DNA of 8,799 nucleotides from contig JBPCWA010000320.1 of the NCBI GenBank assembly GCA_051009975.1, positions 1 through 8,799 on the forward strand. Direction: 5' to 3'. This DNA is from Tectiglobus sp051009975 (GTDB taxonomy: Bacteria; Pseudomonadota; Alphaproteobacteria; Rhizobiales; Hyphomicrobiaceae). Position 1 is the stretch's first letter. The number at the start of each line of letters is the position of its first letter. Under the pieces are notes generated by a model. It was not told where the DNA came from. It saw nothing but the letters and a program-made list of their open reading frames with translations, and did no database searches. Shown piece after piece: positions 1-6,070 of this stretch. Position numbers and translations under genes: made by a program.

Positions 1-1100
1 GTCACAGTCTGAGTGCCGCACTTCAGAATATACGGGCGGCCTGGCAGCATAGGTTCATCGCAGAGCCAAATGAGATGACCTGCGAATTGGTCTGAGATTT
101 CAAGGCGGTCCGCGGTTGCAGCGATGACATCTCCACGACAAACATCGATCTCATCTTCCAACGTCAGCGTGACCGCGTCGCCCATGCGTGCCGCGCAGCT
201 ATCTCGTCCGGAAGTGAAAATGCGTTGGACACGACTCGATTTGCCAGCCGGCAGCACGACGACACTATCGCCAACCCTGACTGTTCCGCTTGCAAGGGAG
301 CCCGAGTATCCGCGAAAATCACTCGTTGGTCGGTTCACCCACTGGACCGGCATGGCCATGTCGGAGAAGGTCTCTTCTCGTCTCGCATCGACTCTGTCTA
401 GATGCGCCTGTAGCGTGGGACCGGAGTACCAGGACATATTGGTGCTACGATGCACGATATTATCGCCGGCGCGCGCGACAACAGGAATACAGCGAATACC
501 TTCGAAACCGAGCTTGTTTGCAAAGGCCCTGTAGGACTCTTCAATTTGGGCGAATCGATCGGCTGAATAGTCAACAAGATCCATCTTGTTGATCGCCACG
601 ACGATGTGACGAATACCAAGCAAGTGGGCAATTGCGCTATGGCGGCGTGTTTGAGTTACGACACCTTTGAGCGCGTCGACCAGAATTATCGCGACCTCGG
701 AGACGCTGGCACCCGTGGCCATATTGCGCGTGTATTGCTCATGACCAGGGGTATCAGCAACAATGAACTTGCGGCGCGGTGTCGCAAAGTAACGATAGGC
801 GACATCTATCGTTATGCCCTGCTCCCGTTCAGCTTGGAGACCGTCAACAAGCAAGGCTAGGTCAGTCTGGTCGCCGGTTGTACCGTGCTTTCGGCTATCC
901 TCCTTAAGGGCGTTTAACTGGTCATCGAAAACTTGCCCTAGATCGTAAAGCAAGCGACCTATCAGCGTGCTTTTTCCATCATCTACGCTACCGCACGTCA
1001 TGACCCTGAGGAGGTTTTGGGAATCAGAATCTGGCGTCTCCGTCCGCTGACCACGTTCTACCACCCCTCGCCCGAGAATTCGCGATCCGAGCTTGAGCAT
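1..1100 (-). CDS. nodQ: NodQ/CysN, sulfate adenylyltransferase large (GTPase) subunit, 3' end outside window
   Basis: This is the GTPase subunit of ATP sulfurylase; with NodP/CysD it converts sulfate and ATP to APS, driven by GTP hydrolysis. The minus frame is open from ATG at 1100 to the window edge, giving 366 residues that start MLKLGSRILGRG. The translation-factor GTPase motifs are all present: P-loop GSVDDGKS (37-44), GITID (95-99), DTPGHEQ (116-122) and NKMD (171-174). An EF-Tu-like beta-barrel domain follows, around residues 225-345. The ATG lies 2 bases after the nodP stop, so translation is probably coupled. Rhizobial NodQ proteins are usually fused at the C-terminus to an APS kinase (CysC); that part would lie beyond position 1 and cannot be seen. 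The nod rather than cys name rests on the absence of cysH upstream and on the accessory context. Family is certain; NodQ versus housekeeping CysN is an inference. Confidence 0.9.
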   Translation of the reverse strand, partial: MLKLGSRILGRGVVERGQRTETPDSDSQNLLRVMTCGSVDDGKSTLIGRLLYDLGQVFDDQLNALKEDSRKHGTTGDQTDLALLVDGLQAEREQGITIDVAYRYFATPRRKFIVADTPGHEQYTRNMATGASVSEVAIILVDALKGVVTQTRRHSAIAHLLGIRHIVVAINKMDLVDYSADRFAQIEESYRAFANKLGFEGIRCIPVVARAGDNIVHRSTNMSWYSGPTLQAHLDRVDARREETFSDMAMPVQWVNRPTSDFRGYSGSLASGTVRVGDSVVVLPAGKSSRVQRIFTSGRDSCAARMGDAVTLTLEDEIDVCRGDVIAATADRLEISDQFAGHLIWLCDEPMLPGRPYILKCGTQTV

Positions 1101-1102
1101 CC

Positions 1103-2009
1103 TTAAAAGTATCCCTCAATTTTCTTGAGTTCCATCGAACCTGTTGAATCGCGATCGATGACACGCCCGCGCCGCTCAGAGTGATTCGACAAGCGGAGTT
1201 CATCGATAATGGCCTCAACGGTCGAAGCCTCAGAATCGGTTGCGCATGTCAGCGGATAGCAACCCAGCGTACGAAATCGCACGCGCCGCATATGCGGTCG
1301 CTCGTTGGGCTGCAGCGGGAAACGCTCATCATCCACCATGATCGGGGAGCCTTCACGCAATACAACCGGACGCAACTTTGCAAAATAGAGCGGTACGACG
1401 GGAATGTTTTCTGCTGCAATGTATTGCCAAACATCGAGTTCGGTCCAATTGGACAGAGGAAAAACCCTGATACTCTCGTCTGGTGTATGGCGACCATTAT
1501 AGAGTGACCAAAGTTCAGGACGTTGCTTTTTCGGATCCCATCGGTGCGATCGCGTGCGCAAGGAAAAAACACGCTCCTTCGCACGGGATCCCTCCTCATC
1601 GCGCCGCGCGCCGCGCGCCGCCAACGGCACAGTCAAAACCCCCAGTGTCAAGTGCTTGCCGCAAAGCCTGGGTTTTCATAACGTCGGTGTGAACCACGCT
1701 TCCGTGAGTAACCGGTGAGATACCCCGCTGAACACCCTCTCGATTGATGTGCACGTAGAGTTCCATGCCGGTGCGTGCAGCGGTAGCGTCACGAAAAGCA
1801 ATCATCTCCTGAAATTTCCAAGTCGTGTCGATATGAAGGAGCGGCATTGGCGGTTTGGCGGGATAAAATGCCTTTAGCGCCAGATGCAAAAGCACCGAGG
1901 AATCCTTGCCAATGGAATAAAGCAACACTGGCTTTTCACATTCGGCAACGAGCTCTCGGAAGATGAATATCGATTCGTTTTCAAGTTGTCTGAGTTGAGC
2001 GCTGAGCAT
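1103..2009 (-). pseudogene. nodP: NodP/CysD, sulfate adenylyltransferase small subunit, frameshifted by a 7-bp duplication
   Basis: This is the catalytic subunit of ATP sulfurylase, in the PAPS reductase/adenine alpha-hydrolase fold. Frame 1 runs from ATG at 2009 and includes the nucleotide-binding loop YSIGKDSS (residues 31-38) and HIDTTWKF. It reaches FDCAVGGARR, then reads AAR and stops at 1598-1596. The second frame picks up at ARRDEEGSRAKERVF and runs through FPLSNWTELDVWQY, RFRTLGCYPLT and a C-terminal EGYF, ending with TAA at 1105-1103. Family members read GGARRDEE without interruption, so a 7-base excess at 1600-1619 explains the shift. Removing it gives a 299-residue protein, in line with NodP/CysD length. 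The start is supported by two in-frame TAG codons directly upstream; no strong Shine-Dalgarno is visible. As read, the gene cannot give full-length protein unless the repeat changes length or the ribosome shifts frame. A sequencing or assembly error is possible, but a whole-unit duplication is typical of replication slippage. Confidence 0.88.
1600..1619. repeat. 7-bp tandem repeat (about 2.9 copies) causing the nodP frameshift
   Basis: The plus strand shows a partial unit CGCGCC (1600-1605) followed by two full GCGCGCC units (1606-1612 and 1613-1619). The intact family sequence GGARRDEE needs one unit fewer. Each unit adds 7 bases, so changing the copy number by one toggles the nodP frame. 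Confidence 0.85.
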
Positions 2010-2174
2010 AGCGCGCTACTAGTGAGCGTTGTTGTCGAGAAAGAGACATTGGCGCAGCTTTTCCCCAACGGCCTATTGGACGGGCGCGTCCCCTGACAGC
2101 ATGCTTCATGATCATCAAATGGTTTCGGCATGACAATTGCGTGGTCATTTGCGGTGGATACACATGCCCAACAC

Positions 2175-2606
2175 TTACCATGCCGCTGCTACAGCGAATA
2201 GCACCTCATCAACGATCTTAGAGATAAACGGAGGTTTCCAAATGGGCTTGAAACTGTGTTTTCTTGATGTCGTTGCAAGGCAACTGTAGCGCGTGTTGAC
2301 GAAAACAATATCGCCTGACGAAGTGGTCCCTACATCGTGTGCATCTAACACCCCTGTGACGTGCGACACTCGTGGTATGCAACAGACGTCGAACACGTCA
2401 CTTGCTCGTTCGTCAGGCCTCGGCACATTCTGCATGCGGTCACATCTACCGCTGATATCCTCAATATCCTGTCCTGCACCTGTGGACGAGAAACTCAATG
2501 ATGCGCAGACCGATTTCATTGCTTCTACGACAAGATGGGAAAGACCAACCTCTTGTTGCCGCAATTGTGCCAAGACAAGTCTCGATGAGACAGAAGATTG
2601 GAACAT
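2175..2606 (-). pseudogene. Degraded fragment resembling the TIGR03032/DUF4915 family
   Basis: The minus frame read from 2606 contains a stretch matching the recalled core of this uncharacterised family. It includes a CIPRVSHVTG segment, LDAHDVG, DIVFVNTRYSCLAT and HSFKPIWKPPFISKI. The corresponding family pattern is roughly (V)PR..HVTG.LD.HD, then (W/V)FVNTRFSCL, then W+PPFIS. After KIVDE the conserved continuation (normally close to DRCHLNG) is lost: the frame reads VLFAVAAAW and stops. A possible shifted remnant RC..GM appears in the next frame. The part before the core is poorly conserved, and family proteins are far longer than these 143 codons. I therefore read it as the eroded middle of a former gene. 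The biochemical role of the family is not known to me. The match is from memory of the motif; an unrelated small protein is the alternative. Confidence 0.5.
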
Positions 2607-2660
2607 GGCTGCGGAGGCATGAGCAATGGCGGAAATCGTTCATGCGGGACAAGCCGCTGA

Positions 2661-2855
2661 GCCAGAGCCACTCCTATCGCAAGGGATCAGGCCGGTTATG
2701 TTAAGGCGGCTCTTAAATTGATCTCCAATGATCAGCTTCGTCAAGAACTGTCCGACGTGCTCACCCCCGACAGGCTTGACCAAGCTGTTTACGCAGGTGA
2801 TGCGAGAAAGTTTGGTCTGAAGGTCAAAGAGGTAATTGGAGAGGCCGTGCACTAG
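2661..2855 (+). pseudogene. Unrecognised C-terminal coding remnant
   Basis: A 64-residue open frame without a convincing start follows TGA at 2658-2660 and ends with TAG at 2853-2855. It reads as a well-behaved soluble protein C-terminus: IARDQAGYVKAALKLI, then DQLRQELSDVLTPDRLDQAV and ARKFGLKVKEVIGEA, rich in amphipathic helices. The YVKAAL..I....LR pattern recalls the ends of some bacterial glycosyltransferases, but I do not recognise the family and assign no function. It is probably the 3' end of a gene whose 5' part was lost or scrambled in the same decayed stretch as the neighbouring minus-strand fragment. Confidence 0.35.
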
Positions 2856-2926
2856 GGTTGGCTTCTCAATTATCACCGACAGGACTTTTTTCCGCTTAAG
2901 AATAGAGGCGACCGGGCTTCCATGAT

Positions 2927-3850
2927 CTACTGATTTCGGCCGTGACGGTAAGGGCTCAGCAAAGCATAGAGTGCCATATTAATCGGAGCTTCCAGCCCAT
3001 TATCCTTTGCAAGACGCGCAACTGCTCCAGAGATCCATTCGATTTCGAGTGGACGGCCGTTCTCAAGATCAATTGCTGTCGACGCACGCATTGCGTGTGG
3101 CAGACCGTGGGCGGCTGCCCAAGTTTCCCGTTCACTCGTTGCAGATAAATCAACACCGCGAGCCCGGCCTATACTGGCCGTTTCAGCAATAACGCTGCGA
3201 AAAAGTCCAGCCAGTGGCTCATTCTCAAGAATATCCTTGATCGTGCACCGGGCAGCAGCAGTAACCCCAGATAACGCTGAAAACATGAGAAACTTCTTCC
3301 AAACCTCGGCCTCAATATCTTGAGTTGGCGGCGCTGATGACCCTGCATCGTTGATGGCTGTGCGCAATACATCAATGCGTTGCGAGGGTCGATTGTCTCT
3401 CTCAGCGAATACGAAACGATTGAACTCTCCTATTTGTTCTATAAGCCCTGGCTCGACAACCGTAGTCGAAATGTATGCAACGCCATTGGCGACGTTTTCG
3501 GGCGGCAATATCTCAACGAGACGATCGGCTGCCTCCACTCCATTCAGGAACGGAACGACAACTGTATCGGGCCCGAGCAATGGCCTGCACGCTTCAGCCG
3601 CGACCTTCAAGTCGTCGCCTTTTACAGCGAAAATCACCACATCAACTTCTCCGATATCGATGGACTGATCTGTCGCCATCCAAGGCCGGAACGTCGACTT
3701 GCCAAGTTCAGTTCTTAGTGAGAGGCCACGCTCGCAAATGGCCGCCAGGTGCGCGCCCCGCGCTACGGTTGCCACTTGGTGGCCAGCCTGTCCGAGGCGA
3801 GCTGCCAAAAATCCCCCGATGCCACCAGTTGCGACAGTCGCAATTCTCAT
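2927..3850 (-). CDS. 2-dehydropantoate 2-reductase (ketopantoate reductase) family protein
   Basis: Members of this PanE/ApbA family reduce ketopantoate to pantoate with NADPH in pantothenate/CoA synthesis; many paralogues reduce other 2-oxo acids. The 307-residue length fits (family about 290-330). The N-terminal Rossmann fold starts MRIATVATGGIGG, with the AVKGDD lysine (77) and FLNGVE (101-106). The C-terminal helical domain has the WKKF lysine (about 186), equivalent to the catalytic Lys, and GRPLEIEWISG with the conserved Glu 269. Two departures are visible. The first glycine of GxGxxG is Ala 7, and the Asn normally four residues after the catalytic Lys is Phe 190, so a substrate other than ketopantoate is possible. 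The start at 3850 is preferred over an in-frame ATG 28 codons upstream because the protein then begins exactly at the first beta strand and AGGAGG lies 6 bases before it. The gene stands alone, with no panB or panC nearby, so no symbol is given. Confidence 0.88.
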   Translation of the reverse strand: MRIATVATGGIGGFLAARLGQAGHQVATVARGAHLAAICERGLSLRTELGKSTFRPWMATDQSIDIGEVDVVIFAVKGDDLKVAAEACRPLLGPDTVVVPFLNGVEAADRLVEILPPENVANGVAYISTTVVEPGLIEQIGEFNRFVFAERDNRPSQRIDVLRTAINDAGSSAPPTQDIEAEVWKKFLMFSALSGVTAAARCTIKDILENEPLAGLFRSVIAETASIGRARGVDLSATSERETWAAAHGLPHAMRASTAIDLENGRPLEIEWISGAVARLAKDNGLEAPINMALYALLSPYRHGRNQ

Positions 3851-3856
3851 CGATGA

Positions 3857-3862
3857 CCTCCT
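3857..3862 (-). promoter_or_regulatory. Perfect Shine-Dalgarno of the reductase gene
   Basis: The minus strand reads AGGAGG followed by TCATCG and then ATG (3850-3848). The spacing of 6 bases fixes the start and excludes the longer in-frame ORF. Confidence 0.85.
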
Positions 3863-4150
3863 CAATCCAAGTATTTTGCAGCTCGCGATGAGACTATTGC
3901 TTTGTTCTGAGATGGGCATGCACTTCCATTGCAATCAATTGATACCGCAAAATATTGGGCATACATTGCGAGAGCCTCCTCAAACTCGATTTACCCTATC
4001 AGTTTGAATACCTCAAAACACTCTCCGTTATATGTAGCCGCAGAAATGGACTTCTGGTCATATTGAGGTGAGGCCATACTCGTGCTTTTCGCCAGTGGAT
4101 GTATTTCGTGATAGATGTCGACCTCATGTCAATCATTCACGGAATGAAAC

Positions 4151-4177
4151 GCGCAAACAGACGCATTTTGTTTGCGC
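4151..4177. repeat. Hairpin with perfect 9-bp stem
   Basis: GCGCAAACA (4151-4159) pairs perfectly with TGTTTGCGC (4169-4177) around a 9-base loop. Neither side has a proper T tract (CCCTTTCAC on plus, GTTTCATT on minus), so it is a weak terminator candidate or a possible operator. Confidence 0.5.
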
Positions 4178-4268
4178 CCTTTCACGCTGATCACTCCAAC
4201 CTTGACCAAATCTCTAGGCCGTCCCGCCTCATTCCCAGTATCTGCAGAAAGTAGATCTTTGCGCTTCG

Positions 4269-4292
4269 GCGTCATCGCGTCAACGCGTCAAC
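4269..4292. repeat. Three tandem 8-bp units
   Basis: GCGTCATC (4269-4276) is followed by two identical GCGTCAAC units (4277-4284 and 4285-4292). No function is apparent. Confidence 0.5.
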
Positions 4293-4565
4293 GATGCATG
4301 AACGGAAGATCGTCTGCTAGGTATCAATTCAGTTGCGTTCGTGCGAAGACCGACGCTGACTGGCACGCAAACTTGGCGACCATTCTTCCGCCCCTGTGAG
4401 AATTGATTTGGCTCGTTTTCGGTACAATCAAAATTCCGATTTCTTGTGTTGACGTTGCGGAACCTGGCCAAACAAGCACGCGTGACGCGAGTATCGTCGA
4501 AATGACTACGGATTCGTCCGGTGGCGTTGATCTGTTGTGACCAAAGGTCCATCGCATTTGTAGTC

Positions 4566-4584
4566 TCTGACAGCCAGTGTCAGA
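4566..4584. repeat. Inverted repeat upstream of the transporter gene
   Basis: TCTGACA (4566-4572) and TGTCAGA (4578-4584) form a perfect 7-bp dyad around GCCAG, ending 109 bases before the transporter start. There is no T tract, so a regulator-binding site is more likely than a terminator. This is inference only. Confidence 0.35.
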
Positions 4585-4693
4585 AATAACATGCAGTTCG
4601 AAGCTCTAACAATTCCGACGCTGCGATTTGCTGCAAGAGATAGGAAATCGATCAATCTCTCTAGCTCTCTCGCCCCCTACCCAGGACCCGAAA

Positions 4694-5776
4694 ATGACAG
4701 AACACCCGTCCGATCCGGTTACGAGCGCCGTTCCCACCTGGTTCATGACGGTGGTGACAACTCCCATCATCATTGGGTTGCTTTATTTTGGCAGGGAATT
4801 CCTGATACCTCTTGCTATCGCCGGCCTCCTATTCATCCTTACGACCGCACTTGTAGATCGCCTGGACTCGGTGCAGTTCTCCGGTTTGCAGCTGCCACGA
4901 TGGATCGCACGGATCGTTGCGGTCGCAGTCATTTTCCTTTGCTTTGTGGCAATGGCGTTCGTGCTTTCCGACCAAGCCGAGGAACTTGTCGCCGCCATCC
5001 CTCACTATGCCGAACGGTTTCAACTTCTGACAACCAAGCTCGAAACCCTCATCGGTGCTCGGACCGTTGGCGCAATTGAACGTTCCATTTCACAAGCGGA
5101 TGTCGGCGATTGGATATCAAAAATCGCGAGCAGCGCCAGTGGCACGCTGGCCACTTTCGCATTGGTCATGCTCTATCTGGTTTTCTTGTTTGCGGAGCGT
5201 CAATCGTTTGTCGAAAAACTACCTCTTATGGCGCAAGAGGAGACGGATGCGCAGCATGTTCGCGGTGTCCTTTACTCCATATCGGAGAGTGTGAAGCAGT
5301 ATATGTGGATCAATGCTGTAACGAGTGCGATGAGCGGGATAATCGCTTACCTCATTTTCAGTCTGGTCGGGCTCGATTTTGCGGCAGCGCTTGCATTAAT
5401 TGTATTTGTAGCGGGCTTTATACCGACGATTGGCGCGTTCATCGGTATTGCGTTGCCGTCGCTATTAGCCCTGCTACAATTCGACACTTGGACGCCCTTT
5501 CTCATTGTATTGTTTGGCTATGGCGCGGCCGATCAGGTCATCGCAAATGTTGTTCAACCGATGATGCAAAGCAAGTCTCTCAACCTGAGTACCTTCATGG
5601 TGACAGTGAGCCTTGCCTTCTGGGGCGCAATTTGGGGGGGCATTGGAGCCTTTCTAGCCGTGCCCATGATGGTCGTCTTTGTAATTATCTGCTCCGAAAT
5701 TCAACCGTTGCGACCACTCGCAGTACTTTTTTCCGGCGACGGTAAACTTCTTGGAGCAGAGGCTTCAGAACACTAG
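4694..5776 (+). CDS. AI-2E family transporter (PerM/UPF0118-type membrane protein)
   Basis: This is a 360-residue polytopic inner-membrane protein of the AI-2 exporter family, whose members are credited with autoinducer-2, sodium/proton or unknown-substrate transport. The layout matches the family: two N-terminal membrane hairpin segments (about 18-55), another at 71-92, and a soluble amphipathic section (about 95-145). A further segment at 150-167 ends FLFAERQ. The conserved C-terminal half follows, with YMWINAVTSAMSG (203-215), GFIPTIGAFIGIALPS (241-256), a central QPMM (288-291) and WGGIGAFLAVPMMVV (314-328). ATG at 4694 is preferred to the in-frame ATG at 4628: it places a short polar tail before the first membrane segment and has AGGA 7 bases upstream. 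The substrate cannot be inferred. It is separated from the desaturase by 268 bases, so co-transcription is uncertain. Confidence 0.87.
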   Translation: MTEHPSDPVTSAVPTWFMTVVTTPIIIGLLYFGREFLIPLAIAGLLFILTTALVDRLDSVQFSGLQLPRWIARIVAVAVIFLCFVAMAFVLSDQAEELVAAIPHYAERFQLLTTKLETLIGARTVGAIERSISQADVGDWISKIASSASGTLATFALVMLYLVFLFAERQSFVEKLPLMAQEETDAQHVRGVLYSISESVKQYMWINAVTSAMSGIIAYLIFSLVGLDFAAALALIVFVAGFIPTIGAFIGIALPSLLALLQFDTWTPFLIVLFGYGAADQVIANVVQPMMQSKSLNLSTFMVTVSLAFWGAIWGGIGAFLAVPMMVVFVIICSEIQPLRPLAVLFSGDGKLLGAEASEH

Positions 5777-6044
5777 GAGGCTTGAAGTCGACCCACGAGT
5801 TTTGTTCGAATGGATGCGAACCGATCCAAACTGACTTAAAAGTTGTGACTATTTCGTTGGCACATCTATCTTGACCTTAGAGGCCGACCCGGAAAATCCT
5901 GAGAGAAGAACGCAATTCATACGCGTACCCAAACAACAAGGCACTAGGCCAGTCCGCCACAAAAGACGAACCACAAGACACGAACCATGAACCATCAGGC
6001 GCTAACAGCAATGCGCAGCTCGCAATCCGCAGACCATAAGCCGT
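5777..6044 (+). other. Upstream region of the desaturase gene
   Basis: No gene longer than a 27-codon reading frame was found. The region holds a partial nod-box-like core, GATG (5813-5816), ATC (5824-5826) and AAAC (5828-5831), with one extra base in the spacer and no recognisable 3' half. A weak sigma-70-like pair, TTGTGA then TATCTT 18 bases later, lies near 5845-5875. GAACCA is repeated three times at 5968-5994. No terminator for the transporter gene was recognised. Confidence 0.4.
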
Positions 6045-6070
6045 ATGACGCAAGCAATGAGCGATACTGA
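5987..6070 (+). CDS. Possible 27-residue leader peptide overlapping the desaturase start
   Basis: A small frame begins ATG AAC CAT CAG and ends at TGA 6068-6070, 26 bases inside the desaturase gene and in a different frame. Its position could allow translational coupling to the desaturase, whose own start lacks a clear Shine-Dalgarno. It has no strong ribosome binding site itself, and a frame this short can arise by chance. Confidence 0.15.
   Translation: MNHQALTAMRSSQSADHKPYDASNERY

Larger units (their letters stand above)
2010..2926. other. Decayed intergenic region without an intact gene
   Basis: About 900 bases between nodP and the reductase gene hold no intact gene. Two remnants on opposite strands are listed separately (2175-2606 and 2661-2855). 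No IS ends, transposase or tRNA were recognised. In the 170 bases directly upstream of nodP no convincing nod box was found; only loose ATCCAC and AAAC matches with wrong spacing occur at 2109-2159. Confidence 0.6.
3863..4693. other. Long divergent intergenic region
   Basis: About 830 bases separate the reductase gene (minus) and the transporter gene (plus), so promoters for both should lie here. No convincing gene was found: open frames such as 4172-4399 resemble nothing and have no ribosome binding site. Visible structure is limited to a 10-bp palindrome ATCAATTGAT (3934-3943), a hairpin at 4151-4177, an 8-bp tandem repeat at 4269-4292 and a hairpin at 4566-4584. I could not assign sigma-70 or sigma-54 promoters with confidence. 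Confidence 0.6.

Noticed and set aside
124..534. 136-codon plus-strand frame opposite nodQ
   Set aside because: Antisense shadow of the conserved GTPase subunit, with low-complexity Ser/Thr composition.
2109..2159. Nod box for nodP on the minus strand (ATCCAC, AATG and AAAC elements)
   Set aside because: The elements are present loosely, but the spacing differs from the nod-box consensus by up to 8 bases, and the conserved 3' half is missing.
4358..4378. Sigma-54 promoter at CTGGCACGCAAACTTGGC
   Set aside because: GG and GC are 12 rather than 10 bases apart, and no gene follows closely.
4430..4450. ACAATCAAAATTCCGAT as a nod-box 3' half upstream of the transporter
   Set aside because: Only about 13 of 19 positions fit, with no matching 5' half; compatible with chance in AT-rich DNA.
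4591..5079. 162-codon plus-strand frame overlapping the start of the transporter
   Set aside because: It is a shadow of the transporter in another frame, with biased composition (many Arg, His, Cys) and no ribosome binding site.
5110..5745. 211-codon plus-strand frame inside the transporter
   Set aside because: Cysteine- and arginine-rich shadow frame; the overlapping frame encodes a clear conserved membrane protein.
5860..5880. Sigma-54 promoter at TTGGCACATCTATCTTGA
   Set aside because: The -24-like TTGGCAC is followed by TTGA two bases too far away, and the invariant GC of the -12 element is absent.
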